DNA of 18,356 nt from Saprospiraceae bacterium (lineage in GTDB: Bacteria; Bacteroidota; Bacteroidia; Chitinophagales; Saprospiraceae): the NCBI GenBank assembly GCA_017995875.1, contig JAGOIB010000033.1, forward strand, positions 1 to 18,356, in the 5' to 3' direction. A model generated the notes under the pieces. The model searched no databases and was not told the origin of the DNA. It saw only the letters and a program-made list of their open reading frames with translations. The position numbers and the translations under genes are program-made. Positions 1-7,217 of the stretch are shown here, piece by piece (the first letter of the stretch is position 1; each line of letters opens with the position of its first letter).

Positions 1-4
1 ACCA

Positions 5-32
5 TTCACAACTCACAATTGCCAATTGTTCC
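5..32. repeat. Partial heptanucleotide array at the left edge
   Basis: Four 7-bp steps can be read here: TTCACAA, CTCACAA, TTGCCAA and TTGTTCC. The CTCACAA unit is the same word that ends the long array near 10820-10833. The window edge probably cuts through a larger array. The rest of 33-89 is short, AT-rich sequence before the first gene and should hold its promoter, but no confident promoter box was seen. Confidence 0.4.
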
Positions 33-89
33 AAATATGGCCAAAAAGGGTATTTTTACGTATATAGAATCCTCACTAAAGGCCATAGT

Positions 90-977
90 ATGACACATAC
101 TGATTCAATAGACTGGAAAAGGATATTCTCAACCTATACCATATTATTTACAGTGGCAGGTGTATTGTCGGCCGTATTTGCCCTCAAAGGCTTCATGCTT
201 CCCAATCACTTTATTGATGGTGGTGTCACTGGTTTATCCATTCTGGTGAGTCATGGAAGTGAAGAGTACATAGGCCTTATCCTTATCGTATTGAATATCC
301 CATTCATCATCATCGGTTACAAAAAGATTGGAAAAACTTTTGCTGTACAAACATCCATATCGATAGGCTTATTGACTACTGCCTTGATATTCATTCCTAT
401 CAATGGTATCAAAACCGAAGACCCCATCCTGATCGCCCTTTTCGGAGGGTTTTTTATTGGGTTGGGTATCGGGCTGGTCATTAAAGGCGGTGGTGTATTG
501 GATGGACTGGAAGTGATCGCTGCTTATACAAACCGAAAATTTGGGCTGTCTACAAGTGAAATCGTCATGATGTTTAACACTTGTGTGATTCTTGCCGTAG
601 CGGTTTTATACACCTGGGAAGTGGCCATGTATTCCATCATTACCTACTTCACCGCTATGAAGATTTCCGATTATGTGGTAGATGGTTTTGAAGAATATAC
701 GGCACTCACCGTGATCTCCGGCAAACATGAATTGATCAAAAGCGTAATCGTAAATGATTTTCATAAAGCCATCTCCGTATTCAAAGGAGAGCGTGGCTAT
801 TTGCCTGCGAGCTTTCACATCAAACATGATTGTGATATTATCATGACGATCGTGACCAGGCTGGAAATTCACAGGCTGCGGTTAGCGATTATGGAGGTAG
901 ACCCAAATGCCTTTATTTTTATAGAGAGTATTAAAGAAGTAACTGGTGGTATCATCAAACAAAAAGTAAAACACTAG
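90..977 (+). CDS. YitT family membrane protein with C-terminal DUF2179 domain
   Basis: This 295-residue protein matches the YitT layout. About five to six hydrophobic segments fill residues 12-195, including glycine-rich helices at 27-50, 62-78, 85-103 and 113-133. A soluble DUF2179 domain follows at about 205-290 and ends in the family-typical stretch with DPNAFIFI and a following EVTGG. The N-terminal GGVTGLS loop after the first helix is also characteristic. The family is an inner-membrane protein of unknown transport role; the soluble domain has been suggested to bind small ligands. The ATG at 90 is the first in frame and fits the usual family length of 280-300. The gene sits three bases upstream of the HD-domain gene, so the two are probably co-transcribed. 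Family assignment is firm; function is not known. Confidence 0.9.
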   Translation: MTHTDSIDWKRIFSTYTILFTVAGVLSAVFALKGFMLPNHFIDGGVTGLSILVSHGSEEYIGLILIVLNIPFIIIGYKKIGKTFAVQTSISIGLLTTALIFIPINGIKTEDPILIALFGGFFIGLGIGLVIKGGGVLDGLEVIAAYTNRKFGLSTSEIVMMFNTCVILAVAVLYTWEVAMYSIITYFTAMKISDYVVDGFEEYTALTVISGKHELIKSVIVNDFHKAISVFKGERGYLPASFHIKHDCDIIMTIVTRLEIHRLRLAIMEVDPNAFIFIESIKEVTGGIIKQKVKH

Positions 978-980
978 CCG

Positions 981-1562
981 ATGGGTATATACCAGGAACT
1001 CCACGATGAGGTTTTCACCACGCTGCGCACCAAATTACCATCTTATCTCACGTACCATACACCGGAGCACACCGCCAATGTCATTGAAAAGGCGGAAATG
1101 ATTGCTAAAAAGGAAAACATCTCAGGCCATGATCTCAACCTGATCAAAATTGCGGCGTTGTTTCATGACATAGGTTTTATCAAACAAAACTATCATCACG
1201 AGGAGTTAGGCTGCAGCATGGCTTCCGAAAAATTATTACAACTTCATTACAGCCAGGAAGACATCCAGAAAATCTGCGGCATGATCATGGCCACCAAGAT
1301 CCCGCAACAACCAAAAACCCTGTGCGAGAAAATAGTAGCGGATGCTGATCTTGAATATCTGGGCACAGATCTATTTCGTCCTATTAGCCAGTTATTGTTC
1401 AAGGAATTCCTGCATTACGATCCCCATCTGACCACGCGCCGCTTCAATGAGATCCAGGTTAATTTTATACGCAAGCACCGGTATCATACGCAGTTTTGCA
1501 TCGATTTCCGGGAGGAGAAGAAGCAATTGAACCTGAGGGAGATTATGGTGCACGAGCTGTGA
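981..1562 (+). CDS. HD-domain protein, predicted metal-dependent phosphohydrolase
   Basis: This 193-residue soluble protein carries the HD superfamily pattern. H26 and H30 lie in an N-terminal YHTPEHT segment, the paired H62-D63 lies in ALFHDIGF, H72, H73 and E74 follow, and D121/D123 lie in the DADLEYLG segment. These are the residues expected to bind one or two divalent metals. Such proteins usually cleave phosphate ester or phosphoanhydride bonds in nucleotides or signalling nucleotides; the substrate cannot be read from this sequence. There is no signal peptide or membrane segment, so it should be cytoplasmic. It starts three bases after the YitT stop with no room for a separate promoter, which supports an operon. 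A heptanucleotide array begins directly after its TGA stop. Confidence 0.85.
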   Translation: MGIYQELHDEVFTTLRTKLPSYLTYHTPEHTANVIEKAEMIAKKENISGHDLNLIKIAALFHDIGFIKQNYHHEELGCSMASEKLLQLHYSQEDIQKICGMIMATKIPQQPKTLCEKIVADADLEYLGTDLFRPISQLLFKEFLHYDPHLTTRRFNEIQVNFIRKHRYHTQFCIDFREEKKQLNLREIMVHEL

Positions 1563-1632
1563 GCTATCAGCCTTCAGCTATCAGCTATCAGCTATCAGCA
1601 GTTATCAGTTAGTTAGTTATTAGTTATTAGCA
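1563..1632. repeat. Heptanucleotide array, left arm of an inverted pair
   Basis: Ten consecutive 7-bp steps start at the base after the HD gene stop. Four are GCTATCA, one is GCCTTCA, and the rest drift to GTTA/ATTAG-type words. The phase is kept without indels. The first part pairs imperfectly with the reverse complement of 1702-1741. Confidence 0.7.
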
Positions 1633-1650
1633 ATTCGCATTGCGAGTTGC
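1630..1650. repeat. 21-bp near-perfect palindrome
   Basis: Arms GCAATTCGCA (1630-1639) and TGCGAGTTGC (1641-1650) are reverse complements around a central T, except for one pair that becomes G-U in RNA. It lies in the spacer between the two inverted heptad arrays, between convergent genes. It could be a hairpin at the transcription end, although no T-run follows, or a protein-binding site. Confidence 0.5.
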
Positions 1651-1701
1651 ACGTGATGAACGAAGTCGAAGCATGGGCTGACAATTTTGTATAGTAAGCT
1701 C

Positions 1702-1741
1702 CAACTGACAGCTGACAGCTGATAGCTGACAGCTGATAGCT
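1702..1741. repeat. Heptanucleotide array, right arm of an inverted pair
   Basis: Five full 7-bp steps of the CAGCTGA/TAGCTGA type, plus a partial one, run straight into the stop codon of the minus-strand lipoprotein gene (TAG at 1742-1740). Read in reverse complement they match the GCTATCA words at 1563-1597 with scattered mismatches. The two arms could form a large imperfect hairpin between convergent genes. Confidence 0.65.
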
Positions 1742-2108
1742 ATTTCTTCACCAGCGTCAGCTTCTCCGCAGTCCCCCCACGATTCATCTGCATGACGAGC
1801 GTATCGACTGTCAGCTTTTCGATCTTGACCATCATCTGGATGCCGCCGTCCGGGGTGGTAAACAATTCGTTGTTGCTGATGTGGTACTTTCCCGATTCGC
1901 CCGAGCCAGCGTAATCAAAAGTGTATTTTCCTTTTTCATCAAACATAAACGATGCAGAAGTGGCATCATAATCTCCGGTCTGTCCTTCGATCAGCCATTC
2001 AGCACCTTTCCATTCGCCATGGATCAGGTTTTCATCGATCTTTCCAATACAGGCTGTGATGAGGATCATTCCGAGAATGAAGTAAAAAATGTTTCTGAAG
2101 TTTTTCAT
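1740..2108 (-). CDS. Small lipocalin-like lipoprotein
   Basis: This 122-residue protein starts with a basic MKNFR, a hydrophobic stretch and a lipobox ITAC with the cysteine at residue 20. It is therefore predicted to be lipid-anchored in the envelope. The mature part, about 100 residues, begins with a G-x-W segment (HGEWKGAEW). It continues with alternating hydrophobic beta-strand patterns, and near the end has a KIEKLTVDTLVMQM segment and a final EKLTLVKK. This resembles the lipocalin-like lipoproteins that are frequent in Bacteroidota, where a K-hydrophobic-L-T segment precedes the last strands. No catalytic residues are recognisable. The gene is convergent with the HD gene and separated from it by the heptad arrays. 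A binding or envelope-maintenance role is inference only. Confidence 0.7.
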   Translation of the reverse strand: MKNFRNIFYFILGMILITACIGKIDENLIHGEWKGAEWLIEGQTGDYDATSASFMFDEKGKYTFDYAGSGESGKYHISNNELFTTPDGGIQMMVKIEKLTVDTLVMQMNRGGTAEKLTLVKK

Positions 2109-2611
2109 GGGAACAAGATACGTGTGAAAGTTAGAAGTTAGCAGTGAGAAGTTAGTAGTTAGAAGTTAGTAGTTCACGATCAGGTGGCATGGCAATCCAT
2201 CTTTTGAAGTCCCCTTTATGGGATTTAGGGGCAAAAGAGGAGTTAGCAGTGAGAAGTTAGTAGTTCACGATCAGGTGGCATGGCAATCCATCTTTTGAAG
2301 TCCCCTTTATGGGATTTAGGGGCAAAAGAGGAGTTAGCAGTGAGAAGTTAGCAGTGAGAAGTTAGTAGTTCACGATCAGGTGGCATGGCAATCCATCTTT
2401 TGAAGTCCCCTTTAGGGGATTTAGGGGCAAAAGAGGAGTTAGCAGTGAGAAGTTAGCAGTGAGTTGTGAGTAGCTTTAATTGTCGGTCCCTGAGCTTGTT
2501 TCACTCATCTCAATCCCCTTCTTAAATCTTACGGTTTAAAAATTATAACTGGTAACTACTCACTGCTAACTACTCACTTTAAACCTCCTTGCCCTATGCT
2601 CTATGCCTACG
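2109..2611. repeat. Gene-free repeat block: heptads plus three copies of a 91-105 bp composite unit
   Basis: No gene is seen in these 503 bases. Heptads of the AGTTAGN/AGTGAGA type run from 2129 to 2177. A composite unit then repeats at 2162, 2253 and 2358 (spacings 91 and 105). Each copy has a heptad stretch, a unique stretch (CACGATCAGGTGGCATGG onward) and a CCCCTTTA(T/G)GGGATTTAGGGG core. The 14-base spacing difference is exactly two heptads. At 2483-2498 the sequence CGGTCCCTGAGCTTGT resembles a dispersed repeat found in many environmental genomes. Heptads in inverted orientation (AACTACT, CACTGCT) fill 2547-2581, and CTCTATG-type heptads fill 2592-2612 up to the next stop codon. Confidence 0.85.
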
Positions 2612-3277
2612 CTAATGGTCGCATGCACAAAACGTATCGCTCTTCGCCTTTTCAAAGCACTCCTTTCCTTCCTTAAACGAAAAATAGGCGAGACCTAAGG
2701 TGCCGATGGCATCAATATAAGCAATGTGGGTAAGTTCGTAGATTCCACTTGACACCAACAAGATGACGGACATATAAATACACACCCTGGTACATTGCGC
2801 ATCGGCCAGCATGGCTTCTGAATGCAATTGCTTGCCGATGCGTGTCTTCCAGTAGATGAGTACCAGCATAACAACAATGGAAATCATTGAAATTATCACA
2901 CCCCAGAATGTTGTAATTGGCTTATGCGCTGACCAAAGATTATATGCAGCAGAAACCAGCAGGCCAACGACGAGGAGATAAAAGGCAACACCCGTTACGC
3001 GCAGTGCTGTGCGCTCGAATGGATCGCGGTTGGCAGTAGGATTCATTTGCATGCGCACTACCATATGTGCGATACCAAGACCGGAGATCAATTCAATAAA
3101 ACTGTCGACACCAAATCCAAAAAGCGTCGTGCTTTCGTCATGGAAGCCAAACCATGTAGCAATGATACCTTCAGCAAGATTGTAGACGATCGTAAATACA
3201 GCGAGGGCAAGAGCGATACGATAGAGTCGCTTATGATCCATAGGTTCTAATCTGAGTGCTTTATCAGCCTCGTGCAT
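2612..3277 (-). CDS. Short CDF-like cation transporter with CxxxC in place of HxxxD
   Basis: This 221-residue membrane protein has about six hydrophobic helices (roughly 20-42, 50-73, 92-113, 123-143, 163-182, 187-202) and resembles the membrane half of cation diffusion facilitator exporters. The second helix keeps an acidic pair, D58 and E62. The stretch before the fifth helix, SEAMLADAQ, matches the CDF signature. The normal HxxxD metal ligands of the fifth helix are instead C162 and C166. The usual cytoplasmic metal-binding domain is missing; a short tail ends in FCACDH with C217, C219 and H221, another possible soft-metal site. The starting ATG is at 3277, with an alternative ATG at 3241. 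It lies 98 bases downstream of the MFS gene on the same strand. The true substrate, perhaps a thiophilic metal, is inference. Confidence 0.75.
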   Translation of the reverse strand: MHEADKALRLEPMDHKRLYRIALALAVFTIVYNLAEGIIATWFGFHDESTTLFGFGVDSFIELISGLGIAHMVVRMQMNPTANRDPFERTALRVTGVAFYLLVVGLLVSAAYNLWSAHKPITTFWGVIISMISIVVMLVLIYWKTRIGKQLHSEAMLADAQCTRVCIYMSVILLVSSGIYELTHIAYIDAIGTLGLAYFSFKEGKECFEKAKSDTFCACDH

Positions 3278-3375
3278 GAGAAGGATTGTATACCCTCAAA
3301 GATAAGGCAATCGCGCTATCCTACTGGGGAATCCTTTATCTATTAGTGTACGAAGTATTCGATAAGACTACTGCT

Positions 3376-4656
3376 TTAAAGGATGCTTTTATGGGCTTTC
3401 ATTTTTACCAACTCACTCACCCGATACACCAGGAACAAGCTCAAAAGCATAATCACGACCATCACATAGCCCAGTATATTGAAGTGCTGCAATGGACTGG
3501 TCTTCGTTTGTTGCACCACCACGAAACCGGCAAAAATCGCAGCCACCCCTCCAGCCATCTGCTGTAAACTGGCATTGATGCTCATGAACGCACCACGGTC
3601 ATACATTTCAGGTACTGCAGAATTTAATGCAGAGGCCGGCACCATGCGGCTCATGATACCCATAAACAAGACCATATTGACCGCGATGACGACCCAGATC
3701 GGAACAGGGGTAAGATTGGTATACACCAGTACCATGATCATCGCAAGAATAGATCCGGCAAAGAATATTTTATACTTATCAATACGGTCACTCAGTTTAC
3801 CCACCAGCGGCATGATGATGATCGATGACAGTCCGGTAAACATGAAGATGATCGGCAGATGATCCTGGGGTATCAACACATTGTTGACAATAAACGCACT
3901 GGTAAAAGGCATCAGCATAAACCCACCTAATGACAACAACGCTGTGGCCATAAAGCCAATCCGATAATCTTTCTTTTGAATTGTATGCCAAAGATGCTGC
4001 AATGCACTTTTATCGTGTTGCTGTTTCAAATGTTCCGTGATAGGTTTCAACTTCAACACAACAGCAATTCCAATGAAAATGGCAAGCACAACCACCATAA
4101 TAAATGTTGCATGCCAGCTCCATTTATTGGCGAGAAAGAGACCGATGGGTATCCCGAGTATCTGACTCCCTGCAAAGGCCATCTGCACAAAACCCATCAC
4201 CCTACCCCGTTGATTGAGGCTGAATAAATCCGTAATGATTGCCATCGAAATAGCACCAATGACACCTCCGAAAATCCCGGTCACTATGCGGGCCAGGAGT
4301 AAAGTGTGATAATTATATGCCATTGCGCAAAAGGCGGTGCCGATGATAAATCCGGTATAAAAGAAAAGCAACAACCGCTTGCGGTCAAATTTGTCCGCAA
4401 ACCCCGCGGCCAGTATACCTGAGATGCCGGCACTGATTGCATACGCAGATACGACGGAGCCAAACTGGGACGTACTCAGTCCCATTGTCTTCATCAGGAT
4501 ATCTCCCAGCGGAGAGATAATCATGAAGTCCAGGATGATCGTAAACTGTAAAAATGCCAGTAAGACTATGATAAATCGCTGATAGTCAGTAAAAGGGATT
4601 TTAGCAGGGGTTGCTTTTGCCTGGTCAGCGGTGAGCGTTTGCTGTGGTTCTTCCAT
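3376..4656 (-). CDS. MFS transporter, DHA1-like exporter
   Basis: This 426-residue protein has the twelve-helix pattern and size of the major facilitator superfamily. The loop between helices 2 and 3 carries motif A, with G85, D88, R92 and R94 in GFADKFDRKR. A motif C-like AGSQILGIPIG segment in helix 5 is typical of proton-driven drug or metabolite exporters of the DHA1 group. A central cytoplasmic loop after residue 205 (TEHLKQQHDK) separates the two halves. A soluble N-terminal tail of about 25 residues contains no obvious domain. It starts with ATG, is divergent from the glycosyltransferase gene across a 152-base gap, and is followed on the same strand by the CDF-like gene. Substrate cannot be told; export of a toxic compound or metabolite is the usual role. 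Confidence 0.85.
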   Translation of the reverse strand: MEEPQQTLTADQAKATPAKIPFTDYQRFIIVLLAFLQFTIILDFMIISPLGDILMKTMGLSTSQFGSVVSAYAISAGISGILAAGFADKFDRKRLLLFFYTGFIIGTAFCAMAYNYHTLLLARIVTGIFGGVIGAISMAIITDLFSLNQRGRVMGFVQMAFAGSQILGIPIGLFLANKWSWHATFIMVVVLAIFIGIAVVLKLKPITEHLKQQHDKSALQHLWHTIQKKDYRIGFMATALLSLGGFMLMPFTSAFIVNNVLIPQDHLPIIFMFTGLSSIIIMPLVGKLSDRIDKYKIFFAGSILAMIMVLVYTNLTPVPIWVVIAVNMVLFMGIMSRMVPASALNSAVPEMYDRGAFMSINASLQQMAGGVAAIFAGFVVVQQTKTSPLQHFNILGYVMVVIMLLSLFLVYRVSELVKMKAHKSIL

Positions 4657-4677
4657 TGGATTAATTGGTGGTGTGGG

Positions 4678-4696
4678 TATGCAATTTCACTGCATA
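4678..4696. promoter_or_regulatory. Possible operator: TATGCA-N7-TGCATA dyad between divergent genes
   Basis: A perfect 6-bp inverted repeat with a 7-bp spacer lies 22 bases upstream of the MFS start, in the 152-base gap shared with the glycosyltransferase gene. The size and position would suit a dimeric repressor. No regulator gene is adjacent, and a 6-bp dyad can occur by chance. Confidence 0.25.
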
Positions 4697-4808
4697 GATA
4701 AGCCTTAAAACTCCCACAGACGCAAACAGTTCAATCGGGCGCAAAGAATCTGTAATCATACTCCATGATGGCCATTTGTATAAATGCTTACCTTACTACT
4801 TCTACTGC

Positions 4809-6275
4809 ATGTCAAAAATTTCGGCTAACCAACTATTCTCCAATCCCTTTCGGGTACTTGGTGCCTTCATAGGCTTCACGCTGCTACTGCGTTTTCTTTC
4901 ATTTTTCCCAACGGTCATCGATCACGATGAGTCAACCTACATCGTGATTGCAAATGCGCTGTTGCATGGCAAGGTGTATTGGAAAGATGTGATTGATACC
5001 AAACCGATTGGTATCTTTTCCCTCTTCGCTATTTTCCAGGGCATTTTTGGCAAATCCATTTTTGTAATCCGTTTGATCACAGCCCTGTGGATTGCACTCT
5101 CTTCCTGGATGATTTACCTCGTGCATCGGTTATTACTTCCACCATCATCTCCTGAGATATATAATTCAGGCCCGGTGGCCAGTGGTATACTCTATATATT
5201 GATGACGTCCATCTTCACCTTTTATGGTGTGTCCCCCAATACAGAGCTTTTCTTCGTGCTGTTTACCATCACCGCCATTTACTTGGTTATAAAATACCAA
5301 CATTTCGTTTGGTTTTTCCTCGCGGGGCTTTTACTGGGCATGGGTTTCATGATCAAATATGTAGTTCTCTTCGATGCCATAGCCCTTGGTTTGTTTTTTA
5401 TCTGGAGACAGGTGATGGATCGTAGATCATGGACATGGTGGCTGACACGATGTTTCTTGATGGGCTTCGGATTTCTGCTACCGCTGGCTTTTACCTGGTG
5501 GTATTACAGGCAGATGGGCATGGAAGAAACATTCCTGTTTTTCACGTTTGAATTGAGTGGAAGGTATTTTCATCATCCACCGGTGGGTGATTATCTCGTC
5601 TTTCTATTGGATTGCTTTGCACGATATCTCCCCATCACCTTTTGGTTTGTGTATTGTGCCGGTAAATGGCGTGTCACCGGTCCTTCATTGCCTGTACTGA
5701 GTGTGCTTTGGGTTTTGATGGCTTTAATCATTGTCCTCATGCCTGGTAAATTTTTTGGACATTATTTTATCCAGGTGATGGCACCCATGAGTTTACTGGC
5801 AGGAAGTTTTTTTGATCGGCGTCGGGAAGTCCCGAAATCAATCGGCTGGATGCGTAAACCTGTATTTGTATACTCCTTGCTGATCGTTTTGGTTGTGCTC
5901 AATATGGGTTTTCAAAAAGCAGACTTCCTGGATAAAAAGGATTATCCAAAGGAAGTGGCGGCCTACCTCAATACCCTTCTGCAACCGGGTGATATCCTGT
6001 ACACAGGAAATTATCACCATATCACTTATCTGCTGACGGGCACAGCAAGTCCAACACCGTATGTACATCGTTCTCTTTTGTGGGATGTGCGAAATATCAA
6101 GGCGTTGAATATTGATCAGGAAGTTGAGCTCAATAAGATCCTTGATCAAAACCCACGCTTCATTCTGATCGGAAAGCCTATACCAGAGGATAATATTCTT
6201 GCACTCAGGCTTGCGTCGTCGTACAAGGTGATCAGGACCTTTGATCAAAAGGCGACGGTTTATGAACGGAGGTAA
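4809..6275 (+). CDS. GT-C family membrane glycosyltransferase (PMT/ArnT-like)
   Basis: This 488-residue polytopic protein has the hallmarks of lipid-linked-sugar-dependent glycosyltransferases of the GT39/GT83 type. A first helix (about 17-33) is followed by the acidic loop motif VIDHDESTY with D38, D40 and E41, the expected catalytic and metal site. A second loop has D60, D63 and the TKP(I)G element (K65, P66) typical of ArnT/PMT proteins. About ten more hydrophobic segments follow to residue 390. The C-terminal 100 residues are a soluble domain facing the periplasm. An in-frame TTG at 4776 would add 11 residues, but the ATG at 4809 gives the normal N-terminus. It probably moves a sugar from a polyprenyl-phosphate carrier to a protein or glycolipid; acceptor unknown. 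No other glycan gene is nearby. Confidence 0.85.
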   Translation: MSKISANQLFSNPFRVLGAFIGFTLLLRFLSFFPTVIDHDESTYIVIANALLHGKVYWKDVIDTKPIGIFSLFAIFQGIFGKSIFVIRLITALWIALSSWMIYLVHRLLLPPSSPEIYNSGPVASGILYILMTSIFTFYGVSPNTELFFVLFTITAIYLVIKYQHFVWFFLAGLLLGMGFMIKYVVLFDAIALGLFFIWRQVMDRRSWTWWLTRCFLMGFGFLLPLAFTWWYYRQMGMEETFLFFTFELSGRYFHHPPVGDYLVFLLDCFARYLPITFWFVYCAGKWRVTGPSLPVLSVLWVLMALIIVLMPGKFFGHYFIQVMAPMSLLAGSFFDRRREVPKSIGWMRKPVFVYSLLIVLVVLNMGFQKADFLDKKDYPKEVAAYLNTLLQPGDILYTGNYHHITYLLTGTASPTPYVHRSLLWDVRNIKALNIDQEVELNKILDQNPRFILIGKPIPEDNILALRLASSYKVIRTFDQKATVYERR

Positions 6276-6276
6276 A

Positions 6277-6318
6277 AGTTAGAAGTTAGAAGTTAGTAGT
6301 TAGTAGTTAGTAGTTTTT
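6277..6318. repeat. Heptanucleotide array (AGTTAGW)
   Basis: Two AGTTAGA units, three AGTTAGT units and a decayed AGTTTTT lie end to end, starting two bases after the glycosyltransferase stop. The same words appear at 2129-2177. Confidence 0.75.
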
Positions 6319-6385
6319 GATTTTCGGTCGATTTTATTCCAAATGGAGATACAGTGGAAATAAGGTAAATCATTCACACCCCTGG

Positions 6386-6455
6386 CTCTATGCTCTTTGC
6401 TCTATGCCCTCTGCTCTATGCTCTATGCTCTATGCTCTATGCCCAATGCACTATG
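6386..6455. repeat. Heptanucleotide array (CTCTATG)10
   Basis: Ten contiguous 7-bp units without indels: six exact CTCTATG and four variants (CTCTTTG, CCCTCTG, CCCAATG, CACTATG). It ends 62 bases before the cytochrome start codon. A shorter copy of the same consensus lies at 2592-2612. Reading through it in frame produces a spurious seven-residue peptide repeat. Confidence 0.85.
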
Positions 6456-6517
6456 GTGTTTCCTTGGAGAATTGTAATTTTAGATACTTTTTTTTAACAA
6501 AACAAACCACCACTATT

Positions 6518-7138
6518 ATGAAAAAGTCCTCACTTATCTTCGGCTTTGCCTGTCTCGCCGCGGTTATCCTTCTCGCACAATGTGCAGGAAAACCGGAAGA
6601 AACAGCAGCTACAACACCGTACGGAAATGCCACAGCCAATTATGGTGGCTATGACACCCAGGTTAAATGGGGTGAGCACCTCGTGACCATCTGTGGCTGC
6701 AATGATTGCCACACACCAAAGAAAATGGGACCTATGGGCCCTGAACTGGACAGTACCTTACTTTTATCCGGCCACCCTTCTTCACAACCGGGACCGGATG
6801 TAGACCGCAAACTCATGGAAAGCAAAGGGAACATTGTCACAAACACGTTGACTGCATGGGCGGGACCATGGGGTATCTCGTATACTGCTAACCTGACTTC
6901 AGACGAAACAGGCATTGGTACCTGGCAAGAAAGCAATTTTATCACAGCTATCCGTGATGGCAAATTCAAAGGCATAGCCACTGCCAGACCCTTGTTACCT
7001 CCTATGCCCTGGCAGATGTACAGGAACATGACGGATGATGAATTGAAAGCTGTATTCGCGTACCTGAAATCAACCAAGCCTATTAAGAATGTGGTACCGG
7101 AACCAACACCACCTGCCATGGCTGCTGCACAGAAATAG
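6518..7138 (+). CDS. Cytochrome c family lipoprotein
   Basis: From the ATG at 6518 this is a 206-residue protein with a lipoprotein signal peptide (basic KK, hydrophobic core, lipobox LLAQC with C22). A flexible linker to about residue 50 leads to one c-type heme motif, CNDCH at 61-65. The axial methionine is probably M163 or M167 in PPMPWQMY. The domain ends with a MTDDELKAVFAYLKS helix (171-185), the usual closing helix of a cytochrome c fold. It should be anchored in the envelope and carry or sense electrons in the periplasm. The open frame extends upstream to 6317, but that part reads through the heptad array and has no signal-peptide start, so it was excluded. A strong terminator lies 17 bases after the stop. 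No partner oxidase or dehydrogenase is adjacent. Confidence 0.85.
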   Translation: MKKSSLIFGFACLAAVILLAQCAGKPEETAATTPYGNATANYGGYDTQVKWGEHLVTICGCNDCHTPKKMGPMGPELDSTLLLSGHPSSQPGPDVDRKLMESKGNIVTNTLTAWAGPWGISYTANLTSDETGIGTWQESNFITAIRDGKFKGIATARPLLPPMPWQMYRNMTDDELKAVFAYLKSTKPIKNVVPEPTPPAMAAAQK

Positions 7139-7155
7139 ATGAATGAATTAGAGAC

Positions 7156-7201
7156 AAAAAAAAGATCCTGCTCAGGTTATGTGTGCAGGATCTTTTTTTT
7201 T
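7156..7201. terminator. Strong bidirectional intrinsic terminator
   Basis: Stem halves GATCCTGC (7164-7171) and GCAGGATC (7185-7192) are perfect complements with a 13-base loop. They are extended by an A-run on the left and a T-run on the right that also pair. Either strand therefore ends in a T-run. It sits between the convergent cytochrome and response-regulator genes and can serve both. Confidence 0.9.
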
Positions 7202-7217
7202 AACACTGTATCACTAT

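Noticed and set aside
606..872. Minus-strand open frame inside the YitT gene
   Set aside because: It is a shadow of the DUF2179 region with no independent support.
3479..4582. Plus-strand open frames inside the MFS gene
   Set aside because: They lie opposite a clear twelve-helix transporter and show low-complexity shadow composition.
4776..4808. TTG start extending the glycosyltransferase by 11 residues
   Set aside because: The ATG at 4809 gives the usual short cytoplasmic N-terminus before the first helix.
6317..6517. N-terminal extension of the cytochrome reading frame
   Set aside because: It translates the heptad array into a repeated seven-residue peptide. The ATG at 6518 opens a proper lipoprotein signal peptide.
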